DNA from: Paenibacillus sp. oral taxon 786 str. D14
Lineage (GTDB): Bacteria > Bacillota > Bacilli > Paenibacillales > Paenibacillaceae
Length of the DNA: 64,000 nt
Assembly (NCBI RefSeq): GCF_000159955.1
Contig: NZ_GG695990.1
Coordinates: 1 to 64,000 of the forward strand
Direction of reading: 5' to 3'
The notes below the pieces were generated by a model. The model ran no database searches. It saw only the letters and a list, made by a program, of their open reading frames with translations, and was not told the origin of the DNA. Below, in pieces: positions 18,310 to 27,537 of the stretch. Within the stretch, counting starts at the first letter, position 1, and the number at the start of each line of letters is the position of its first letter. The translations under genes and the position numbers were made by a program.

Positions 18310-19254
18310 TTACTTCAAATCCTCGATCGAGTTAATGTCCATGTAAACTGGAACGACCAGGCCGGTTTTGACCCCAGTCATGTTCGCGCCGAGATCCTCA
18401 ACTTGTTCGCCGTATTTATCCCAATAATCCGCATGGGTGAGCGGCAGCCATGCGGCTGCAGTTGCATCAACGTCACCGCTGGCGACACCGGTCCACATTG
18501 GACCCGCTTCGACTTGGAGGGACTCGACGTCATAACCCAGCTTGCTTTCGAGTACATATTCCAGCAGGTTGGTGCTGGCGATTTCCGAATCCCATGCCAC
18601 ATAGCTCAGCTTGAGTTTGTCGCCGTTCACCGGTGTCAAGCCTTCGGTCCAGCTGTCCACGCGGTCGGCATGGCTGTCTGCCCAGGCTTTGGCCGCTTCC
18701 GCCGGGTCCTGACCTTCCTGAATCGCTGTCATAATCTCGCCCATTTCATCCGAAGTCCACTCGAAGCGGTTGAGGAACTCATAGGCGGTCGGATGGTCTT
18801 CCTTCAAGCCTTTCCGCGCCAGCGTGTGAATTTCTTCGGCTTCCCCGTAAACCTTCTGCGGATCCTCCAAATATTTCAGATCGTATTTGGAGAACATCCA
18901 GTGCGGGGTCCAGCCGGTAACAATGATCGGTTTTTCGGATTTCACCGCTTTGTCCAGCATCGCCGTCATGGCTGCGCCGGAGCCCTCAATCAGCTTCCAG
19001 CCGTCCAAGCCGTAGGTTTCGATCGCTTGACTTGTCGCCTTCATAATTCCAGCACCAGGGTCAATCCCGATGATTTCGTAGTTGACTTGCTCGCCGACGG
19101 CTCCGGCTGAGGTGTTGCCCCCGTTCGCCGAAGCATCCGGCGTGTTGTTGGCACCGCCGGCCGAAGGATTGTTCGCTTGCCCGCAGGCGGACAACGCCAA
19201 CATGCTCACTAATCCTGCCAGTACCATCAACTTCCTCGTCTTCTTCAATTTCAT
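18310..19254 (-). CDS. opuAC: Glycine betaine-type ABC binding lipoprotein
   Basis: This is the extracellular substrate-binding subunit (314 residues) of a quaternary-ammonium osmoprotectant importer. The signal peptide ends in the lipobox ALSAC, followed by an Asn/Ala/Gly-rich linker. The mature part shows the OpuAC pattern (IVTGWTPHWMFSKYDLKYLEDP at about 104-125, AAWLPLTHADYWDKYG near 275). It is the last gene of opuAA-AB-AC, starting 1 bp after the opuAB stop. Its exact ligand (glycine betaine, proline betaine, choline) is not determined by sequence alone. Confidence 0.93.
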   Translation of the reverse strand: MKLKKTRKLMVLAGLVSMLALSACGQANNPSAGGANNTPDASANGGNTSAGAVGEQVNYEIIGIDPGAGIMKATSQAIETYGLDGWKLIEGSGAAMTAMLDKAVKSEKPIIVTGWTPHWMFSKYDLKYLEDPQKVYGEAEEIHTLARKGLKEDHPTAYEFLNRFEWTSDEMGEIMTAIQEGQDPAEAAKAWADSHADRVDSWTEGLTPVNGDKLKLSYVAWDSEIASTNLLEYVLESKLGYDVESLQVEAGPMWTGVASGDVDATAAAWLPLTHADYWDKYGEQVEDLGANMTGVKTGLVVPVYMDINSIEDLK

Positions 19255-19255
19255 C

Positions 19256-20101
19256 TCAATCTCCCCTTTGTGTTTTGGATTTAAACAGGTTTTGCGTAAA
19301 GCGGTCGAGCACGATGGCTAGGACAACCACGGCCAAACCGGCTTCAAAGCCTTGCCCGATCTTCAGTTGGGTGACCGCCCGGTAGACGGTGGCCCCGATG
19401 CCCTGCGCGCCGATCATGGAGGCGATGACGACCATCGAGAGCGACAGCATGATCGTTTGGTTAACCCCGGCCATCAACGTTGGCATGGCGAGCGGAAGCT
19501 CGACTTTAAACAGCTTCTGCCAGACCGTGGAGCCAAAGGCGTTCGCCGCTTCCGTCAACTCGCCGTTCACCTGCTTGATCCCAAGATAGGTGAGCCGGAT
19601 CGTCGGCGGGATCGCGAAGATCACCGATGCGATAACCCCAGGGACCACCCCCAGGCTAAAAAAGGTTACAGCCGGCAGCAGATAAACGAATGCCGGCATC
19701 GTCTGCATAAAATCAAGCAGTGGCGAGATGACCCGATGGACCATTTTGCTGTAGGCGCTCCAGATGCCGATCGGAATCCCGAACAGGATCGAGATCAAGC
19801 CGGAGGTAATGACCAGGCCTAAGGTGTTCATGGTCTCGGTCCAATAGCCAAGGTTATCGATCAGCAGAAAACCGATTACGGTGAACAAGGTCAGCTGCCA
19901 TTTTCCAATCAAATAAGCGATGATTCCGACGATGGCAATAAACAGCAGCGGATGCGGCAGCAGGAACAATCCGGCGAAAAAGTTAACGATGGTCTCAATC
20001 GTCATGGACAATCCGTCGAAAAATCCTCCAAGCGACCGCTCCATGGCGTCAACCAGCGATTCAATCCACTCGGCCAGCGGCAATTTCGGGATGAATTCCA
20101 T
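19256..20101 (-). CDS. opuAB: Glycine betaine ABC transporter permease
   Basis: This membrane subunit (281 residues) has about six transmembrane segments. The EAA-type loop is at ELTEAANAFGSTVWQKLFKVELP. GGAGGAGG lies 8 nt before its ATG, inside the 3' end of opuAA: the two genes overlap by 41 bp, which suggests coupled translation. It forms the channel with the OpuAA ATPase. Confidence 0.94.
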   Translation of the reverse strand: MEFIPKLPLAEWIESLVDAMERSLGGFFDGLSMTIETIVNFFAGLFLLPHPLLFIAIVGIIAYLIGKWQLTLFTVIGFLLIDNLGYWTETMNTLGLVITSGLISILFGIPIGIWSAYSKMVHRVISPLLDFMQTMPAFVYLLPAVTFFSLGVVPGVIASVIFAIPPTIRLTYLGIKQVNGELTEAANAFGSTVWQKLFKVELPLAMPTLMAGVNQTIMLSLSMVVIASMIGAQGIGATVYRAVTQLKIGQGFEAGLAVVVLAIVLDRFTQNLFKSKTQRGD

Positions 20102-21308
20102 CTGGGTTCACCTCCTCCTTCAGTTCATGATGTTCTCCGGCGAGGGCTCCCAGTACGGCGCCGCGTACGATAACGCCCAGCAAACGCTCCTGCTGGTCAA
20201 CGACGGCCAGCGGAACCTTGGATGAGCTCATGACTTCAAATAGGTCACTCAGCACGGTATCCGGGGCCACGCGAGGGCCGTCCGTAATCAGAATTTCCTC
20301 CAGGCCGATGCCGGACTTGGCGGCACGGGATGCGTCTTCGGCTGTAATGACGCCCAGCAGGCGTTTGCCCCGGCCGATGACGAACAGGTTGGAGATGCCC
20401 CGTTCACGCATTAGTTCGAGGGCGACGCGAGGACCCTTATCCAACGTAACGGTTTCCGGCCGGCGCATGACGCGGGCTGCGGTCAGCACCTTGGACAGGT
20501 CCACGTCCTCGATGAACCGTTCCACATAATGGTTGGCCGGGTTCATCAGCATTTCTTCCGGCGTGCCGATTTGAACGAGTGCGCCATCCTTCATCAAGGC
20601 GATCCGGTCGCCGAGACGCAGGGCCTCATCCAAATCATGGGTAATGAAGACGATGGTCTTCTTCATCTTCTCCTGCAGCTCCAGCAGCTCATCTTGCATG
20701 TTACGGCGAATGAGCGGGTCGAGCGCGCTAAACGCTTCGTCCATCAACAGGATTTCCGGGTCATTGGCTAGCGCTCGGGCCAGGCCGACCCGCTGTTGCA
20801 TACCGCCGCTCAGCTGCTCCGGCATCTTATGCTCCCAGCCCTTCAAGCCGACGAGCTCGAGGGCCTGCATCGCTTTGTCGCGGCGCTCTTTTTTGGCTAC
20901 TTTCTGAATTTCCAGTCCGTATTCCACGTTCTGCAGGACCGTGCGGTGTGGGAATAAAGCAAACTTCTGGAACACCATGCTGATCGATTTACGCCGCACC
21001 TCGCGCAGCTCAGCTTTGTTCATTTTGCGGAGATCCCGTCCATGCAGCAGAATTTCCCCCGCAGTTGGTTCAATCAATCGATTCAGCATCCGAACCAGTG
21101 TCGATTTGCCGCTCCCGGACAAACCCATAATGACGAAAATTTCACCTTCGCGGATGTCCAAGCTGACTTGGCCGACGCCGATGGTGATGCCTTTTTCCTT
21201 GAGCAGACGCTCTTTGGTGTAGCCTTGCTTCAACAATGGAATGGCCTGCTCGGCATGCGGGCCAAATAACTTGCTGACTTCACGAACTTGTAATATTGGC
21301 TGATTCAT
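20061..21308 (-). CDS. opuAA: Glycine betaine ABC transporter ATPase with CBS domains
   Basis: This cytoplasmic ATPase (415 residues) contains Walker A GLSGSGKST (about 63-71), the signature LSGGMQQRVGLARAL (about 164-178), Walker B ILLMDEAFSALD and the H-loop VFITHD. Residues about 285-400 form two CBS domains, which in OpuA-type systems sense ionic strength and gate transport. The start has GGAGTGA 7 nt upstream. It is the first gene of the operon, divergent from gbsR, and an 8-bp inverted repeat lies between them. Confidence 0.95.
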   Translation of the reverse strand: MNQPILQVREVSKLFGPHAEQAIPLLKQGYTKERLLKEKGITIGVGQVSLDIREGEIFVIMGLSGSGKSTLVRMLNRLIEPTAGEILLHGRDLRKMNKAELREVRRKSISMVFQKFALFPHRTVLQNVEYGLEIQKVAKKERRDKAMQALELVGLKGWEHKMPEQLSGGMQQRVGLARALANDPEILLMDEAFSALDPLIRRNMQDELLELQEKMKKTIVFITHDLDEALRLGDRIALMKDGALVQIGTPEEMLMNPANHYVERFIEDVDLSKVLTAARVMRRPETVTLDKGPRVALELMRERGISNLFVIGRGKRLLGVITAEDASRAAKSGIGLEEILITDGPRVAPDTVLSDLFEVMSSSKVPLAVVDQQERLLGVIVRGAVLGALAGEHHELKEEVNPDGIHPEIAAGRVD

Positions 21309-21445
21309 AGATTCACTCCTTTTCTAAAGCTTTAAGTTCCCCCTTCGATCTCGGCTTCGCTAACAAAATTGCCCAGCGAGGCAGTATCGCATCAATCCGT
21401 GAGGTAAGTGTAACAAATGGAATGAAAATAACGCAAAGATGAAAA

Positions 21446-21466
21446 CTGTACGTAAGGAACGTACAG
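21446..21466. promoter_or_regulatory. Putative GbsR operator between opuAA and gbsR
   Basis: The perfect inverted repeat CTGTACGT-5-ACGTACAG is followed 8 bp later by a related half-site CTGAACGTAATG. It is the only striking element in the 346-bp intergenic region 21309-21654. By position it could control both divergent units. Binding by GbsR is inference. Confidence 0.5.
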
Positions 21467-21654
21467 AAAAAACTGAACGTAATGAATCGGCGGATAACTC
21501 CGATATCCTCCCAAATGCTCCCTAGGCTGCGTCTTTACTTTTGGGCTTGACTTACTTAAGATAGAATAAGCGTTGAGCCGTATGGGGATTTAAGCCGTGC
21601 GGGTGGACGCGTTACAGCGGAGGTTTTTTTGCATATGAATAGGAGGTTGCAAGC

Positions 21655-22212
21655 ATGAGCTTGGACCAGCTCACCGATGAGCAACAGGCTTTATTAATGA
21701 AGGTACGTAAACGCGTGATCGAGGCCATCGGCAGAAATATGGACTTGTATGGGGTCTCGTTATCAACAGGGCACTTATACGGTCTTTTGTTCTTTGCCGA
21801 CAAGCCGATGACTTTGGACGAGATGGGCAAGGAAATGAAGATGAGCAAAACCAGCATGAGTACGGGCGTCCGCACCCTGCTGGATCTCAAAATGGTCAAT
21901 AAAGTGTGGGAGAAAGGCTCCCGCAAGGACTTATATGAAGTGGAATATGACTGGTACCAGACGTTTACGGACTTCTTCGCAATTAAATGGAGAAAAGCGG
22001 TGGAGAGCAACATCCTGGTGCTGCGTCGCTCCATTGATGAATTAACCAAAGCGATGGTGGTAGAGGAGGAAGGACCGCTCCGTAAGGTATTGGAAGAAGA
22101 CGTACGTAAGATGAAAGAATCGGTGAAATATTACGAATGGCTGGACCGCCTGATCGACGCGATGGAAAGCGGAGAGATCTATAAGCTGGTTCCCAAGGAA
22201 ACCGAATCCTGA
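21655..22212 (+). CDS. gbsR: GbsR-type transcriptional regulator
   Basis: This 185-residue MarR-related winged-helix protein has its DNA-binding segment at LYGLLFFADKPMTLDEMGKEMKMSKTSMSTGVRTLLDLKMVNKVW (about 42-86), followed by a helical C-terminal part. In B. subtilis, GbsR senses choline and represses choline-to-betaine synthesis and uptake genes. Here it is divergent from an opuA operon, not beside gbsAB, so it probably tunes osmoprotectant import. AGGAGG lies 8 nt before ATG. Confidence 0.9.
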   Translation: MSLDQLTDEQQALLMKVRKRVIEAIGRNMDLYGVSLSTGHLYGLLFFADKPMTLDEMGKEMKMSKTSMSTGVRTLLDLKMVNKVWEKGSRKDLYEVEYDWYQTFTDFFAIKWRKAVESNILVLRRSIDELTKAMVVEEEGPLRKVLEEDVRKMKESVKYYEWLDRLIDAMESGEIYKLVPKETES

Positions 22213-22232
22213 CTTTCTTGTATAAAAAATAT

Positions 22233-22287
22233 AACGCTTATTCCCGATCACGCTGTCATTGCGCAGCGCGGGGAATAAGCGTTTTTT
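22233..22287 (+). terminator. Intrinsic terminator of gbsR, likely bidirectional
   Basis: A 13-bp perfect stem (22233-22245 with 22270-22282) is followed by a run of T. The convergent hydrolase gene ends 8 bp beyond it. Confidence 0.95.
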
Positions 22288-22294
22288 TGGCGTA

Positions 22295-24784
22295 TCAATA
22301 GACTCCGATGTCATCCAGCATCAGCTTGGCGGCGCCGCCGCTGAGAAGGAAGGTCAGCCGCTGGATTCCGGTGTCCGGATTGAAGCTGGGGTTGGCGGCC
22401 GCAAAGTCTGCCAAAGCTAGACGATACGTCTGATATACCGCTTCCGTCGGATGCTTGTATTTGCCGCCCGACAGGTGGCGCTCCAGCCAGGGGTGGATCG
22501 TAAACGAGGTGACGGGCAGCGGTTCGACCTCCATAAACCTCGTGAGCGGCAGACGGACGGAGGTACCGTTGCCGTCGGTAAGCTCTACCTCAACTGTGAC
22601 GGAACCCGCAGCCAAAGCCGCATCGGGCGTATTGTCATCCTGCAGCTCGAAGCTGCGGTCCGTGAGCGAAAAGGCGAGCTCCTCCAGCTGGCCGCTGGAC
22701 GGGAGGGGAGCACCTTGCTCCCAGCTTAACGTATAAGTGGACGGCTCATTGCCGCTAGGCTTACGCTCCAGCACGATTCCCCGGGACGGCTTGGTGCCGT
22801 TTTGCCGGTTCTTTGCCTCTTCCTCCTTCCAGGTGAGGTTGCTGCCCGCTGCTTTCCCTCCCCCAGGGAGACTCAACCGGTTCAAATCTTCATCGTAGCG
22901 GGCCCAAGCGGTAAATGTGCTGCGCTCGAACCGGTTGTAATATGCGGTGTCCGGGAGCCAGGCTAAGCCGGTGCGGTAATCCTGCAGCAGCGGGAGATAG
23001 CGGCCGAGCTTGGCGCTGGTGTTCGTTACCGAAGCGGAGCCGGACACAGCGTGGAGAGTGGTTGTTGCTCCGTTATTCCCCGCTCCCGCACCATGCAGCG
23101 TTTCCTCAAAGAAAGCCGAGATGTACACCTTCGCGATGCTCCGTTGTTCGGAAGGCGACAGCATCCCGTTCCGGCTGAGCAGGATGCCCTTCGGATAACT
23201 GACGTCCCGACCGCCCCAGCTGCTATTGAACTGGCTATGGTTGGCGTCTCCGATGTACAGCGAGGCTTTGAACCGATCTTTGCCTGACGAAAAACTTGTG
23301 CGCATGTACTGGCGGTCGCCTTCGAAGTCGCTGACGTCGCCATCCCGCGCGCCTTGCAGTGTCAAATAGCTGACATCCTTAAGCTGTGTGTATTTTCCGT
23401 CCACCTTTTTGTCGGTGGGGGCGATGGCGGCAACGGCTTGGATCTTGTAGTCTTCTAAGCTCGACATGAGCTCCGCGTCGTCCGCGAACCAATCCTTGTA
23501 ACCCGCGGCCATCGCTACTGCTTGCCCGCCGCGGGAATGACCAACCAGTCCGATGCGGGTAAAGTCGATTTTTTCGTATAACGGATTATCCGGTTCTGCG
23601 GCAAATGTGCCGATCTGTTGCAAATGCTTCAGCAAAATCCAGGCTCGAACCTTCATATCGTTATCGGGAATCCCCGTCCATACGGAGTAATTCAAGAAGT
23701 TCTCATCGACGGATACGACGATAAACCCTCGGCTGGCCAACAATTCTCCCAGATAAGCGTATCCGTCATCGGAGAAATCCTCCATGAGGTGATTCCCGTG
23801 AACGATCAGCACGAGCGGGTACCGAGTTTGGCTATCGGCAGCGCTGTTTCCTAGGTTGGTGTTGTCCTGTTCCTCTGCTGCGACAGGCATCCAGACTCTC
23901 CCGTTCAGCGGAAGTGCTCGCTGATTAAATCCCCAATAGGCGGTCCGGTAGACGGACCACTTCTTAATGTAGACGGAGGCATCCACCGTTCCGGAGGTGA
24001 TGTCGACCGCTTCCCCGTATTCGGGCTGCCAAGCGTCGTTCCCGCTGCCGTAGGTGAAGGTCGACACCTCATACGGCCCGGGTTCGGCGGGGCTGTCCAG
24101 CAGATCGGCCAAGCTTGGCACGGCCGCTGAACCGACGGCGGCGTCGCTGCTTGCGCCATCGCGCGCCTTGTCATCTTCGGCTTCGCCGGCTTTCCATATC
24201 CCGGCGCTTTGCACGCCTTGATAGGCCGGTACGGCGGAGCCGCCCCCTGGTCCCGCCGCGAACGGCCAGATCGCGGCGGCGGCCACCAGCAGCGCCGCCA
24301 TCAGGGCGGCTGCCGCTTTATGGCGCAGCCGCAGCCTCCGGCTGGCGAGCGCCCCATAAAGCAGCCCGGCGGCGATTCCCGCCAGGCTGATCACCGCGGC
24401 CACGACCGCAGCCGCGGGCATCGCTACTTCGTTATAGTAGAAAATAACGAAGGCTGCGGCAAAATCGAACAGGACCGCCCCCGTAAACAGGCGGGGGATC
24501 GGCACGCCGATCAAAGCCAGCAGCAGCGCGGCGGTGTGGGCGGTCAGGTACAGGCCCAGCGTTCCCGCGAGCAGGAACAGCAGCAGGTCGACAGGTCTCC
24601 CCAACCCGGTCGGCATCCCGAGCGCCAGTAGGCCAAACGCGAACATGCCGGCCCCCCAGGGGCCGGCAATGGCGGATCGCCAAAAGGCGGTATCGTATCG
24701 GTAAGCATTCCGGATGCGGCGAGCGATCCGGTAACGCAGCGTCGGCTTGCTCAGTAAAAGTTCAGTAACCACCTGAATTTCCAT
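22295..24784 (-). CDS. Membrane-anchored alpha/beta hydrolase
   Basis: The N-terminal 180 residues hold about five hydrophobic segments (AGMFAFGLLALGM, LLLFLLAGTLGLYL, LFDFAAAFVIFYY, AAAVVAAVISLAGIAAGLLY, AAAALMAALLVAAAAIWPFA). A Gly/Ser linker follows, then a hydrolase domain with an oxyanion turn (LVLIVHGNHL) and the nucleophile in GLVGHSRGGQA, about Ser417 from ATG 24784. The last 200 residues are beta-rich and end in an FLLSGGAAKLMLDDIGVY segment typical of extracellular beta-sandwich domains. ATG 24784 is chosen over the upstream TTG 24796 because GGGGGAAG lies just before it. The hydrolase part probably faces outside. Chlorophyllase- or dienelactone-hydrolase-like enzymes are related; the substrate is unknown. 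Confidence 0.8.
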   Translation of the reverse strand: MEIQVVTELLLSKPTLRYRIARRIRNAYRYDTAFWRSAIAGPWGAGMFAFGLLALGMPTGLGRPVDLLLFLLAGTLGLYLTAHTAALLLALIGVPIPRLFTGAVLFDFAAAFVIFYYNEVAMPAAAVVAAVISLAGIAAGLLYGALASRRLRLRHKAAAALMAALLVAAAAIWPFAAGPGGGSAVPAYQGVQSAGIWKAGEAEDDKARDGASSDAAVGSAAVPSLADLLDSPAEPGPYEVSTFTYGSGNDAWQPEYGEAVDITSGTVDASVYIKKWSVYRTAYWGFNQRALPLNGRVWMPVAAEEQDNTNLGNSAADSQTRYPLVLIVHGNHLMEDFSDDGYAYLGELLASRGFIVVSVDENFLNYSVWTGIPDNDMKVRAWILLKHLQQIGTFAAEPDNPLYEKIDFTRIGLVGHSRGGQAVAMAAGYKDWFADDAELMSSLEDYKIQAVAAIAPTDKKVDGKYTQLKDVSYLTLQGARDGDVSDFEGDRQYMRTSFSSGKDRFKASLYIGDANHSQFNSSWGGRDVSYPKGILLSRNGMLSPSEQRSIAKVYISAFFEETLHGAGAGNNGATTTLHAVSGSASVTNTSAKLGRYLPLLQDYRTGLAWLPDTAYYNRFERSTFTAWARYDEDLNRLSLPGGGKAAGSNLTWKEEEAKNRQNGTKPSRGIVLERKPSGNEPSTYTLSWEQGAPLPSSGQLEELAFSLTDRSFELQDDNTPDAALAAGSVTVEVELTDGNGTSVRLPLTRFMEVEPLPVTSFTIHPWLERHLSGGKYKHPTEAVYQTYRLALADFAAANPSFNPDTGIQRLTFLLSGGAAKLMLDDIGVY

Positions 24785-24887
24785 GGCTTCCCCCAAAATC
24801 TCGTAGTCTCTCCTCTTCCCTTATTGTAACATGGGCCAAGGACCGGGAGAAACAGGGGAAAACAGGGGCCGACCCAGCTGACCGAAC

Positions 24888-24959
24888 GGGATAATCATGT
24901 AAAAGCGTCTGCTGCAGCACCATCAGCCGGCTGAGTCAGCGGGATAATCCCGTAAAAGC
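24888..24959. repeat. Two-unit intergenic direct repeat, family C
   Basis: GGGATAATC-2-GTAAAAGC occurs at 24888-24906 and again at 24941-24959, 53 bp apart in the same orientation, with 17 of 19 positions identical. They lie between the convergently spaced ends of the hydrolase promoter region and the amino-acid permease gene. No reverse units are visible. Confidence 0.75.
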
Positions 24960-24973
24960 CAGCTCCAACACCT

Positions 24974-26326
24974 CTACCGACTCTGGCCGGGGCGCGGGCG
25001 GAAACGGACCCACGACCAGACGATCAGCAGGAGCAGCACGGCCAGGCAGGTCCCGATACTGATGCGGTTCTGCGCGTCGAACAAGAACAGCAGCGCAATG
25101 ACAACGAGGCTGATCACGGTCAGCACCGTAATATACGGGAAGCCCCAGACTTTAAAGCTAGGTGCCGCCGGATAACGCTGGCGCAGCTTTAACTGGGACA
25201 AGCAGATGGTGATCCAGACGAGCAGCACGACAAAGCCGGGTACCGCCATCAATAGACGGAACAAGCCTGCCTGATTAAAGACGGCCAACATGGAGCCGAG
25301 GATCAGAACAACCCCGCAAAGAATTAAGCTGTTGACCGGAACGCCCTTGGCGGAGATCCGCGCCAGCTTCGCTGGGGCTTCCCCGCCGGCGGCCATCGAG
25401 TGGAGCATCCGGGTCGCGCCATAGATGCCGGAATTGGCAGCGGACAAGACCGCCGTAATCAGAATGAAGTTCATCAGATGCGCCGCCCCCTGCAAACCAA
25501 CCGAGGACAGCACCTGCACGAACGGGCTGGTCTGCTCACTGAGACTGTTCCACGGTATCAGCCCGCAAATGATCAGAATCGGTAACGTGTAAAACAGCAC
25601 CACGCGCAAAATAAAGCTTTTGACCACCCGAGGTAACACTTTTTCCGCATCCTTGGCCTCCGACAAGGTCAGTCCGATCAGCTCGGAGCCGCCGTAGGAG
25701 AACATGACGACCAGCAGCGCCGAGAAGATTGCCGTCCATCCGTTCGGGAACAAGCCGCCGTAATCCCGGTAATTGTGCGGGAACGGAGCACTCGTTCCAG
25801 GGAGAAGGCCAAACAGCATGGCCGCGCCCAGGAGAATAAAGACAATGATCATCGCGATTTTAATCCCGGCCAGCCAAAACTCAAACTCGCCGTAACCGGC
25901 TACGCTCATTCGATTGATGGCCAAGATAAAGGCGGCACTGGCTAGGCTAAGCACCCAGAGCGGCACGTCCGGCAACCAGAACTGCAGGAAACTGCCGGCG
26001 GCAATCACCTCAATGACGCATACGGCCAGCCACATGAAGCAGTACATCCACCCCAGAATGAAGGAGATGCGCTCGCCAAACGCCTCCCGGATGAAGTCCT
26101 TCATGTTGCGGCCAGGATACACTGTCGCCATCTCGGCAATAGCGCCCATGACGACCAGCAGCAGCAATCCGGCAAAGGCATAAGAAAAAATCACGCCAGG
26201 CCCGGCCAGGCTGACGGTCTCGGAGCTCCCTTTGAAGATCCCGGTGCCGATAACGCCGCCCATGGCCATGAAGCTGATGTGGCGGGGCAGCAATTTTTTC
26301 TGCAAAGTTGAGGAATCGGATTTCAC
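24974..26326 (-). CDS. Amino acid permease (APC superfamily)
   Basis: This 450-residue carrier has about 12 membrane segments. The start of the core, HISFMAMGGVIGTGIFKGSS, carries the glycine-rich APC signature that binds the amino-acid backbone. YPGRNMKDFIREAFGERISFI follows in the loop after TM2. It is closest in pattern to the proline/GABA/aromatic-type amino-acid:proton symporters; the substrate cannot be fixed. The start is GTG, with AGGGGG about 9 nt upstream. It is a single-gene unit divergent from the Lpl-type transporter. Confidence 0.9.
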   Translation of the reverse strand: MKSDSSTLQKKLLPRHISFMAMGGVIGTGIFKGSSETVSLAGPGVIFSYAFAGLLLLVVMGAIAEMATVYPGRNMKDFIREAFGERISFILGWMYCFMWLAVCVIEVIAAGSFLQFWLPDVPLWVLSLASAAFILAINRMSVAGYGEFEFWLAGIKIAMIIVFILLGAAMLFGLLPGTSAPFPHNYRDYGGLFPNGWTAIFSALLVVMFSYGGSELIGLTLSEAKDAEKVLPRVVKSFILRVVLFYTLPILIICGLIPWNSLSEQTSPFVQVLSSVGLQGAAHLMNFILITAVLSAANSGIYGATRMLHSMAAGGEAPAKLARISAKGVPVNSLILCGVVLILGSMLAVFNQAGLFRLLMAVPGFVVLLVWITICLSQLKLRQRYPAAPSFKVWGFPYITVLTVISLVVIALLFLFDAQNRISIGTCLAVLLLLIVWSWVRFRPRPGQSR

Positions 26327-26537
26327 GTAAATAAAGCCCCCTAAATCTGAGTTGTATCCATTGGAAGTTGGATAAGCAATACGGACTTTATCTTACACTA
26401 ATTCGCCCGCGGGAGGAAATGAAATCATACCCGGTTGATTAGTATCACATTTCGTTGATTGGTCAGATAGGCAAGGGCCCGGCGGCCAATATACAATAAC
26501 TTTCAAGATCAAAAAAGCGTAAAGGGGAGAAGCGTTT

Positions 26538-27518
26538 ATGGCCCGATTATCCACGGATCGGGAAATGCAACCCGAACCCGCCATGCCGCACATGCCTTAT
26601 AAAAGAAGGAAGAGCGGGATCGAGCGTTTTTTTCGGCAAATCGACCTGCAGTTGATGGTTCTCCCGGCGCTTGCCCTCATCTTCGTGTTTAGTTATATCC
26701 CGATGTATGGTGTCTTGATCGCCTTTCAGGACTACAAGATCGGGCACAGCTTTACGGGAAGTCCGTGGGTGGGCTGGAAGCATTTTGCTTACTTCTTTAA
26801 CTCGCCGGATTTTTACACGGTGATGCGCAATACGATCGTCATTAGCCTGCTGAAATTTCTGATTGGATTTCCGGCACCGATCCTGTTGGCCTTAATGCTG
26901 AACGAAGTGCGGAAAATGGTCTTCAAACGAGTCGTTCAGACGATTACGTATTTACCGCATTTTATGTCCTGGGTCATTCTCGGCGGCTTGGTCGCTTCGC
27001 TGCTCGCCACGGATAACGGCAGCTTAAACATGCTGCTGGAACGGCTGAATCTGATTCAGGAGCCGATTAATTTTCTGTCGCTCCCGGAATACTTCTGGAC
27101 CATTCTGATCACGACCAACGTCTGGAAGGAAATCGGCTTTGGCTCGATCGTCTACCTAGCGGCGATCGCCGGGGTGGATCCCCATACGTATGAGGCCGCT
27201 TCGATTGACGGGGCCAGCCGTTTTAAGCAGATTTATTTGATAACGCTTCCATCGATTATGCCGGTGATTTCGATTTTTATGATTCTGGCCATCGGCAATT
27301 TGCTGAGCGCCGGCTTCGAGGATATCCTCGTGTTGGCCGTGAACCCGGCGCTGCGCGATGTATCCGACGTCATCGATACGTACGTGATCCGGGTCGGGAT
27401 CAACAATTACCGCTATTCCTACGCTACCTCCGTCGGGTTGTTTAAAGCGGTTGTAAGTGTCGGACTGTTGACCCTCGCTAACTATGTAGCCCGCCGATCC
27501 GGCAACAGCTTATGGTAA
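26538..27518 (+). CDS. LplB-type sugar ABC transporter permease
   Basis: This 326-residue inner-membrane permease has about six membrane segments. The family motif SYIPMYGVLIAFQDYKIG lies at about 54-71, and the EAA loop YEAASIDGASRFKQIYLITLP at about 217-237. GGGGAG precedes ATG. It is the first gene of a three-gene importer of the B. subtilis YteP-YtcP-YtcQ kind, which in that species moves rhamnogalacturonan oligosaccharides; the ligand here is unknown. No ATPase is encoded nearby. Confidence 0.93.
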   Translation: MARLSTDREMQPEPAMPHMPYKRRKSGIERFFRQIDLQLMVLPALALIFVFSYIPMYGVLIAFQDYKIGHSFTGSPWVGWKHFAYFFNSPDFYTVMRNTIVISLLKFLIGFPAPILLALMLNEVRKMVFKRVVQTITYLPHFMSWVILGGLVASLLATDNGSLNMLLERLNLIQEPINFLSLPEYFWTILITTNVWKEIGFGSIVYLAAIAGVDPHTYEAASIDGASRFKQIYLITLPSIMPVISIFMILAIGNLLSAGFEDILVLAVNPALRDVSDVIDTYVIRVGINNYRYSYATSVGLFKAVVSVGLLTLANYVARRSGNSLW

Positions 27519-27537
27519 TCAGGAGGAGGTGCTCGCG

